Origin: Sarocladium kiliense
Taxonomy: Eukaryota > Ascomycota > Sordariomycetes > Hypocreales > Sarocladiaceae
Length of the DNA stretch: 64,000 bases
Assembly: GCA_030734395.1 (NCBI GenBank)
Contig: JAUZTG010000015.1
Location: forward strand, 124,001-188,000
Reading direction: 5' to 3'
Under the pieces are notes generated by a model. That model did no database searches. It was not told where the DNA came from and was given only the letters and a program-made list of their open reading frames with translations. Below, in pieces: positions 56,478 through 64,000 of this stretch. The translations under genes were made by a program, and so were the position numbers. How positions within the stretch are numbered: the first letter of the stretch is position 1; each line of letters starts with the position of its first letter.

Positions 56478-58086
56478 AAACCAACCTCATTGAAAGATAC
56501 CAGTTCTCTGTCCAATCAACCACACAAAGTTTGATACACTGCTTCCCATTCTGCTTGCTCATCAGCCCATCAATTGAGTCGGTATTTCACTTGCCTGGTG
56601 GTGGATATCTCTCAAGCTACGCTTAACGATCCCGATGTTCTTGCGGTGTTTTCTTCAAAGGATGTAGTGGCTTGCCGCCGCCTGTCTTTCCCCTTGCCCT
56701 CATCTTTGCTCATCATAGTCCCACGGCCCCATACGTTTACATCCATGTCTTGAGGTGCACATCTGAAGATTCGGCCACCCTTCCGGCGTTTGCAGCCATG
56801 GATTTTGCTCTAGATGGCGTCGGATGCCTTCCGGCCTACAGAGGGAAGAAGGTCACGGTCCTGGAGATGGCTTTGGACTTCCTCATAGAGCTTGAATGAG
56901 GGCGCAAGGAGAAAATCCATGAAGAGCGCGACACGAGGTCGTTCTACCAAGGTCTGAAAGGATAGATTGGCAAGAGACGTAATTGATCTGTTTGCCGGGC
57001 TTGCAAGCCTCCGAGCAGTGAGCAGACTTTGGGCATCTCTTGTTCTTTATCAGTGTGCTATCCCCCGAACGCTATCACGAATCATGATAATGGATACGAC
57101 AACCTATGTAGACAACTGTTGTACTGGAAATCTTTACGTAAGAACATGATATGTTCCCATCCTGCACACGGTCCATATGAGTTCAGAGTCGGTCACACCA
57201 TCTTAGCTATTAACAACTGACAGGCCAGGTGAATCATGATTGCCCGTCTCTTTGCTGCCGACTATATGTGTAGGGACATCATTAATGCGCTCAACTTTCT
57301 CTCCTGGCCCCAGATTCTGGGGACACAAGCCAGTGACGTGCGCCCAGTAGTAAGGGAGGGGGGGATGCGGCAATCGTGTCATGTCTCGCCCAGCATGGTA
57401 AAGACCTGATAATCGATTGTGCTACGATAAAAGGAACCCTAGGCCACCATGCAATGTCTCCACCATCGTGGAAATCCCGTAGCCTCCTCTAACGGCGGAA
57501 GTTAACCTTACGAATTAAGCTTCTTTTCCTCCGTCTAAGCCAGCCAATCCTTACATGGTCCAACTTGGCGGGCTACCTGCCCGATAACAACTCCCCCACT
57601 CAACCCCTCACGTCTGCTAAAAGACTGGCTGGGTACTCGAAGCATTACGACTCATCCTTGTACCTACCCTTGCAATCTAAGATCGTCCCCTCTCATCACG
57701 GTCATGATCCGGTGTTCGGACTCCGGCTCCGCACAACAGCCCAACCATCAATGCCGGGCTTCTCGAGCCATTGGGCTTGTCTCCTGCCTCTTCAGGATTG
57801 GCGCAACGGGGGTCTGGGGATGGTTGGACTTAGAGAAGCTCTCTGCTGTCGTCATCGGGGGTACTGCGAACTATCAGGGCTCGACGGTTCGTAATAAGTG
57901 GTTGATCGGCAGTTGGGAGAAGGGTGCTATTGACCTTGGAGCCGGCATCGGCCAGAGGAAGTCTCTCGTCCTTGACGATGCTTATATGAGGGCCCCCTCC
58001 CGCTGTGGCCTGACCTTCCTCCACTTCTGTAAGCATTTGACTGTAGCAACCTCATTATTGCCGCAGTATCGCAGCGTGTCTTGACA
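56478..58086. other. Intergenic, no supported gene
   Basis: The 3' flank of thymidylate synthase and the promoter of the carboxypeptidase. Short frames (for example 57565-57894 and 57704-58084, +) overlap in different phases without motifs. Nothing further recognised. Confidence 0.45.
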
Positions 58087-59784
58087 ATGAGGTTCGCGTC
58101 CAATTTCCTCAGCGTGGCTCTGCTCTTCGGGAGAGCATCTCTTGCTCAGAGTGGTGGACCACATGGCGGTGTTCCATTTCCTAAATTAGGCTGGAATCAC
58201 CAGCCAGTTGATCAGGACGACAAGGCCATTGCCGAGAATTTCCCAGACGTCGACATTGAGCTCTTGTCGCCTGCCTTCACAAAGCCAGATAGTCGTCTCG
58301 AAGGGTTTGATAATGGCACATCGAACCCCACGAGCCATAGAGACATGGGTATGTTACTATCGCCGTGCTACTGCAACCGAAGTTAACATCTCGAAGACTA
58401 TTATCTTCAGAATCTGGCTGAGCGCAACGAATGGATGAACTACGATGTTCCAGACTTCCTCTCCGAAGAGGGTCGCACGCTTCCCTTCTTGTACCTCTCC
58501 AACCAGGACAGAGAGAACAATGCGACAAAGTTGCGCGTTTACATCCAAGGCGCAATTCACGGCAATGAGCCCTCCGCAGACCAGGGCATCATGGCCTTGC
58601 TTGGCAAGATGGATGCCAATGCCACCTGGACCGCTAAGCTTCTCGACCGGATGGACATTCTCGTCCTGACTCGCTATAATGCGGACGGCGTCTATTACTT
58701 CCAGCGTGAGCTAGCCTCTAACATTGACCCCAATCGTGAGCACACAAAGCTTGTGAAAGAACAATCAAAAAATATCAAGACGAAGGTTAGTGCATGGCAA
58801 CCTCAAGTCGTCCTTGATGTACATGAATTTGCCGCCCACAACGTCTTTGGTGGCGTCTATCGCCACGGCCTAGATGTCATGATTGCGACTGGCGGCGACC
58901 TGAACACACACAGAGACATCCGCAACATGAGTGAGAAACTGTTCGTCCCAGCCATGGAGGACCTGCTCGAGTCGCGCGGTATTCGAGCTGGCCCATATGT
59001 TTTAGGGGACACCAGTGACGAGGTCGGCTCGCCTATTCTCTTCGAGGAGTCAATTACATCTCCGGCCTCTGGTACCAACGCTGCCGGTCTTGCTCAGGCA
59101 GTGTCCATTCTCCTAGAGACTCGTGGCCAGTTCCTTGCTAGCCAACACTACCAGCGCCGGGTGGCCTCGCAACTCACTATGATGGAAGCTGTCCTCAACA
59201 CCGCTTACGATAACGCCGACATGATTCAAGAAACAATCCATTCGGCCATCGAAGAATTTGTTTCCAGCGACGACGACATCGTACTATCTGACACACCCAT
59301 AGCGACGAACCGGACGTTTCCTATGGTAGACATCCGCAACGGTAGCCTTGAGAATGTTGAAGTCGGATTCCTTAGCACCACCCCAACAGAAGCGAATTCT
59401 ACACGATCACGGCCCGAAGCTTATCTTATTCCCAAAAACTGGTTCGAGCTGGCTGAGAAGTTGCGCATCATGGGCGTTGAGGTCGAAGAAATCCCATATG
59501 AGTACCACGGTGCTGTCACCGCCTACAACATTACATCGTCCAGGCTCGACACTGTCCTCTACGAGGGGACAGTTCGCAACTATGTGACCACCGAGCCGGT
59601 AGAGAGAGAGATTCATTTGCGACCAGGAAGCTTCCGTGTTAGCACACGCCAGAAGAACGCCGCGTATGCGTTTGTCACGCTAGAGCCGGAAAGTCCAGTG
59701 TCTTACGTGACCTTTGGCTTCTTCCCGTTGAGTACCGGCTATGAGTACCCGATCTTTAGGGAGGAACGCAAGAAGAGCAACTAA
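58087..59784 (+). CDS. Secreted zinc carboxypeptidase, M14 family
   Basis: Two exons, 58087..58348 and 58397..59784; 48-nt intron, 549 aa. Signal peptide MRFASNFLSVALLFGRASLAQ. Zinc ligands His 142 and Glu 145 in GAIHGNEPS, third ligand His 230 in VVLDVHEF; substrate-binding NADG..R region in TRYNADGVYYFQREL; probable catalytic Glu 328 in LLETRGQ. The C-terminal 180 residues form an extra beta-rich domain. Predicted to trim C-terminal residues from extracellular peptides. The intron acceptor is the AAG at 58394-58396, which keeps the frame (RDMDYYLQNLAERNEW). The more pyrimidine-rich CAG at 58408-58410 would produce a stop within four codons. Convergent with the peptide transporter 276 bp away. 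Confidence 0.88.
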
Positions 59785-60060
59785 GGAAAACGAGGATATC
59801 TCTTTTACAGCAAAGCGTTCTTGGTCAATTTGAAGCTCTGACGTTGACCTTCCGAGACCCGCCGTGGGTACATGGCACGTTGAGGTCTAGTCACAATACT
59901 TCTTCATTGCTGAAGATTTGGAGAATATAGGTCACTGTCACGGTATGTGGAGAATGGGTAGGATATCATGGTGACGAGCTTAAGAGTATGTAGATAATAA
60001 TGATCATCTTGAAATTGATATCACTACTATAAATCGCGATAAGAGACTATTCCATCCCAC

Positions 60061-61875
60061 TTAAGCGTCAACCTGCTTGGACTCGGCAGTGTCAGTGGGC
60101 TGGTTCTGACCAATGTACTTGGTCTTCTTGAGCATGTTCAGCTTGTCCTCCTCGGAATCGAGGTGACGGAAGCAGAACCAGAAAGCGATACCGCCAACCG
60201 CAGCGATAATAGCGACGACAACGTAGTTCCAGAGGTACAGAGGATCCTTCGACATGGGGGTGAAGGCCTGGCCAATGGCGGCAGAGACAGCGCTCATGAA
60301 CAGGTTCACGGACATGACAAGAGACTTCATATTCTCCGGGGCCTTGGAGAAGGCATATTCGTAGGAAGTGACATTGGTGAAGATCTCAGACAGACCGATG
60401 AGGATGTACGGAAGCGACTGGGCCCAAACGTTGATAGGGGCTGGCTCCTCGCAGTCCAGAGCCTGCTCGCCGCAAGGGCTCATCTTGTAGATGTAGTGCT
60501 GCATCACAGCGGCGGCAACCATGGAGAGGGACGAGATGGCGAAGCCGAATGTCATACGCTTGATGGGTGTGAAGGCGATGCCAATCTTGCGGAGGCCGGG
60601 GTACAAGATGTGGTCAATCAGAGGGATCATGATGACGATAGAGATCGGGTTCAAGTTCTGGAGAATGTCGTTTGGCACACCGTTACGCTGCATAGCAAGG
60701 GCCTGGATGGTGAGATTACCAGTCATCTGGTTGTACGCAAGGAAGAACACAGGCAAGAACAGGAAGACCTTGCATGCGAGCAACCCGCGGCGGACTTCAT
60801 CAACCCAAGCATCATCGTACGTCATCCATGCAGGGCGCTCGTGGACTGGAATGCCAGATGGCTTTGCGACGTCCCAGTTGAAGTTGAAGGCGCTGGGGGA
60901 GCGCTTGCGCACATAGAAGAACATGGTGAGGAACTTGGAGAGCAGAGATCCAGTGGGGGGAGTCAGGTGGTACTTCTTCTTGTTGGACCACAGGACGAAT
61001 GGGGCGATCAGGAAGAGGGCGGTAGGGATGAGGAAGGCGAGCCAGAAGCTGTGGTACTTCTCGACGTAAACCATGCCGATCTGACCGGAGAGAGCACCGA
61101 TGTTGATGCACAGGTAGAAGTAGAGGAAGACACGGGTGTTGGTGACGGCAGGGTCAACAATGACACGCTCGCCCTTGCGCTCCACAACGTGCATGCGGGC
61201 GTCGAGGTTCTGCTCAGCAAGCAGAGGGGACACATTGGCCTTGAAGAAGCCGGTACCGACGCAAAGGCACAGCATGCCGATGATGAAAGCGCCGAAGGCC
61301 GCATCGGTGTGAACGATGACACCAGGAGCGGATGAAGCCACCAGAACAGCGTGGGCGATGGTAGAGATACCAATGGCAAGATGCAGAGTCCAGAAACGAC
61401 CCATGCGAGCATCAGCAATCCAGGCACCGAGAAGAGGCATAACGTAGGCGAAGAACTGGTTGAAGAGAGAGATGCCCTGTGCAGCCTGGGATCCCTGGCC
61501 GAGAGCGCCAGGCTTTCCCTCGGCGCCGGGATCACTGCCAGTGTTGGAGCCGTCAGGCAGAGGGTTGTTCACGAAGTTGGTGTAGAGGATAGACGAGCCA
61601 TAGTAGGAGAAACGCTCGCACAGCTCAACGAAAGCAATGGTGAACATGGCCCAGGGGATCTTGCCGGAAACACGGCGAAGGGTGCGAAGCTCCTCCTCGG
61701 TAGGCTTGCCTTCCCAGTCATTCTCATCGTCGGTAGTTGTGACATAGGGGTCCTGGATCTTCTGGCTCACGTCCATCGAGCCACGGGCATCGTGAGCGTG
61801 GAGGCCCTTGAACTCAGGGTCGGACAGACCCGATTGGGCGATGGCGTCCGTATCGAGCTGATGGGCGGTCGTCAT
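60061..61875 (-). CDS. POT/PTR2 family proton-coupled peptide transporter
   Basis: A single exon of 604 aa from the first true ATG (61875); the frame is open upstream, but no ATG precedes it. Twelve-TM major facilitator of the POT family: VELCERFSYYG in TM1 (E-x-x-E-R-F motif), LPLLGAWIADARMGRFWT after TM2, the PTR2 signature FYLCINIGALSGQIG, and C-terminal WAQSLPYILIGLSEIFTNVTSYEYAFSKAPENMKSLVMS. Imports di- and tripeptides with protons across the plasma membrane. The hydrophilic N-terminus (70 residues) and short C-tail are cytosolic. Strong codon bias suggests good expression. Paired convergently with a secreted carboxypeptidase. Repression by good nitrogen sources is typical of the family but not shown here. 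Confidence 0.94.
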   Translation of the reverse strand: MTTAHQLDTDAIAQSGLSDPEFKGLHAHDARGSMDVSQKIQDPYVTTTDDENDWEGKPTEEELRTLRRVSGKIPWAMFTIAFVELCERFSYYGSSILYTNFVNNPLPDGSNTGSDPGAEGKPGALGQGSQAAQGISLFNQFFAYVMPLLGAWIADARMGRFWTLHLAIGISTIAHAVLVASSAPGVIVHTDAAFGAFIIGMLCLCVGTGFFKANVSPLLAEQNLDARMHVVERKGERVIVDPAVTNTRVFLYFYLCINIGALSGQIGMVYVEKYHSFWLAFLIPTALFLIAPFVLWSNKKKYHLTPPTGSLLSKFLTMFFYVRKRSPSAFNFNWDVAKPSGIPVHERPAWMTYDDAWVDEVRRGLLACKVFLFLPVFFLAYNQMTGNLTIQALAMQRNGVPNDILQNLNPISIVIMIPLIDHILYPGLRKIGIAFTPIKRMTFGFAISSLSMVAAAVMQHYIYKMSPCGEQALDCEEPAPINVWAQSLPYILIGLSEIFTNVTSYEYAFSKAPENMKSLVMSVNLFMSAVSAAIGQAFTPMSKDPLYLWNYVVVAIIAAVGGIAFWFCFRHLDSEEDKLNMLKKTKYIGQNQPTDTAESKQVDA

Positions 61876-64000
61876 GGGGGGCAGAAGATTCGCACTCAAT
61901 GAGAGGCAAGATTTGATCAAGATATGTCAAGGCTCGACCCTAAGAGAGGATGAAGGGGAGCTATCTTGCTGGAGAATGAAGGTAGATGAAGAGTGACGAG
62001 GAGGGAGTGAATGCGACGGTAGGATGGTCACGGCCTGGGAGGGCAACGACCTTTTAATACATCCCAGCCTCGTTCTTGCCTCTACAGTACGATACGACTG
62101 ACGGCGGCCGCAATTACACCGTGTGACGGGAAAGAGGTCCCCGCTCGCCACCTGCCACTAGGAATCGATATCAACAAAGTCCACTGGTCTGATACGGAAT
62201 TGTACGAGTGTGTGCTGGCTAGAGAAGCTAGGGTACCGGGGATCCCTTGGCTCTAGACCAGGAAGGGTGCCTGTGCGCCCCCAAGGACAGGACAGGATCT
62301 GGACGTGCAATGCAGTGAGTGATAGATAGGTACTGTACTCCGTAGTGTGTAGTGTGTACGGAGCACGGGTACTCCGTGCACCTTCACATGTGTCTCGCTG
62401 TGGAGTTGGAGGTGGATGTAACCATCAGCAAGGACGGACGGCTGCCTCCACAGCGATGCCCCTGAAGGAGGGAGGGAGGAAAAAAACAGCCGCCGCGTTT
62501 GCCACGAGAGGGCACCAGTACGGAGTAGACGAGCCACCGAACTCTGAGCTGGCAAAAGGTCTTTGTGATCTCCTGGAAGGAGAATGTGGGGAGCTAGAAT
62601 CCCGGCAGAAGCATGCAGGTCTCTTCTTCGGGGGGATGGCGTGCCCTCCATCTCAGCAGCTAGCGTCTACAGCCCTTACCCTCCCACCTATTCCTAGACT
62701 GAGTCTGCTGGCACTGCTATCAACAGTTCCCCAGATGAGCTTGTGGCGCCGGAGCCCGGATCACGCATTTAACCTGATGCGGCAGGTGGCCGACGCCGAA
62801 CAAAAGGACCGGGACCCATTTCGCGGTCTTGAGTGGATTCCTACCCGGGCTACACTTTTGAGTAGTGAAAAAAGAAACATACTCTCATGCTTGATGGCTG
62901 CGTCCGCCAAGGCAGTTCTTAAGACAAGGCAAGCAGTAAGCACGCGAGGCCAGTAGTCGCGCCAGCGAGCGGCGTATGCACTTGGTCGAGGAAGCAAACT
63001 TGAGGTTTTGCCGCTCCCCCTCGTTTCACGAGATGAGAAAGAAGCAGAGCCCCCCCCCCCACCTCCCTCCATTGCATGCGAAAGAGCGATCTAACCCGGC
63101 CGGCATCCCATACTGGAGGTGATCGGGCCGTTTGGAGAATCTTTTGTCCTTAGTTCGATTCCCGTGGTGGCGATCTTTCATTGGGTCATCCATCCTCCGT
63201 GTCGCTTGGCCGTGATAGGTTGACGCGATGGCGCTGGGATGTTGCTTCTGCGCGACCGGCATTTGCTTCTGTTATTGGGTTGGGTGCAGGTTCAGGTTGC
63301 GATGCAGCCATCATCGCGCAGCAGGGCTGGAATGCTGATAACGAGCCCCCATTCACAAGGTTCGTGCAGATACGACCACACGTCCTTCCAGAAGGCTCAC
63401 GGAAGGTTGCTGTCCCGCACGGAGACCTCCCTGGTCAGGTATGCAGCAATCCGCGAACGTACGGAGTATGGCATGATGACAAGGTTGTGATGCCCAGGCG
63501 CCCAGTAATGCCAACCCCCAACTCCCATCTTGGCGTATTCGGCCGCTTCCGGCTGGGCGTCCGCCACAGGCCTCTCGGTGATTGTATGGCAATAACGAAC
63601 AGTGGCTGCCCTTGGAAATCCTTCTTATCACGAGCTCTGACAGTGCCCTTGCGTGACATGCGACTGACATCCTGGGATCGCTTCTATGCTTGCGTAATCA
63701 TCAATAGCCTATAGGCCACCGTCCATTCCCTACGATAGATAGCGAAGTAAGGTGCTGACCGGATGCACAGGCTAGCGGATTCTGGAAGCACGTTCAGGAA
63801 CCTTTGCGTTGAAGCCTGTGTGCTCGTGTGCCTCGGCTTCAGGAGGAAAATTCGCTCCAGGACTACCTTAGCTCTTGCACGAATCGCGAGCAAACGCAAA
63901 GTGCGTCAACGACCAATCAAGTCCTCCTCGCAATAGATATGGTTGAGATCTTATTCATCCCCATCAACTCATCGGATCCAGACGCTCGTGGCTCTGGAGA
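61876..64000. other. Intergenic to the window end
   Basis: Starts with the A/G-rich complement of the transporter's C/T-rich leader. Around 62335-62385 CCGTA/TACGG motifs form small inverted repeats (acggag...ctccgt, about 62358-62377). A poly-C tract of about 13 lies at 63048-63061. The frames 62345-62956 and 63181-63714 (+) have no motifs or splice logic, and I do not call them. No tRNA was confirmed. Confidence 0.4.

Noticed and set aside
60163..61335. 390-codon open frame antisense to the peptide transporter
   Set aside because: Composition is a mirror of strongly biased codons on the other strand (Glu/Asp/Gly/Val-rich); the transporter frame carries all the conserved motifs.
63112..63180. 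tRNA-like T-loop (gttcgattccc)
   Set aside because: No matching T-stem, acceptor stem or anticodon arm could be built around it.

Overview
This is nuclear DNA of a filamentous ascomycete (Pezizomycotina; gene content suggests Sordariomycetes or a relative, which is inference). The evidence is many short introns (about 48-98 nt) with GTRNGT donors, CTAAC/CTGAC branch points and YAG acceptors; fungal-only families (HeLo-NACHT-ankyrin NLR, DUF3435 recombinase, Pth11-type rhodopsin-domain protein, GPI-anchored Cys-rich protein, Whi5-like repressor); numerous secreted enzymes; and AT-rich islands with transition-type divergence like that left by repeat-induced point mutation (RIP). Intron-exon structures below were built by hand, by reading frames across splice sites; nearly all close exactly in frame.

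Left part (1-11.5 kb), accessory: the end of a Myb/SANT-like protein, a HeLo-NACHT-ankyrin NLR, a kinase-like phosphotransferase lacking its N-lobe, a small secreted protein broken by one TAG, and an apparently intact five-exon DUF3435 tyrosine recombinase with C-terminal zinc fingers. DUF3435 recombinases are the 'captains' of giant Starship transposons. This one reads leftward from beside an AT-rich island, so the block has the layout expected at the captain end of a Starship. A nested inverted repeat lies 350 bp upstream of the recombinase start.

11.5-22.2 kb: a LanC-like gene isolated between two AT-rich islands, two small proteins of unknown function, a secreted class 3 lipase with an unusual C-terminal tail, and a GPI-anchored Cys-rich protein.

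22.4-31.9 kb: a run of secreted enzymes (alginate-lyase-type lyase, GH35 beta-galactosidase, GH29 alpha-fucosidase with a discoidin-like domain, proteinase K-type subtilase) followed by a membrane fatty acid hydroxylase/sterol desaturase. The carbohydrate enzymes look like a small polysaccharide-degradation cluster.

32.9-41.5 kb: a decayed LaeA-like methyltransferase, a secreted protein of unknown function, a seven-TM rhodopsin-domain protein and a secreted alpha/beta hydrolase.

42.4-61.9 kb, mostly core genome: Whi5-like G1/S repressor, sulfotransferase-like protein, TRIP4/Rqt4-like zinc-finger protein, mitochondrial malate dehydrogenase, Spf1-type P5A ATPase, thymidylate synthase, M14 carboxypeptidase and a POT peptide transporter. 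The last two are convergent neighbours that could act in sequence (peptide trimming, then uptake). The final 2.1 kb holds no gene I can support. No rRNA, tRNA or CRISPR array was seen.
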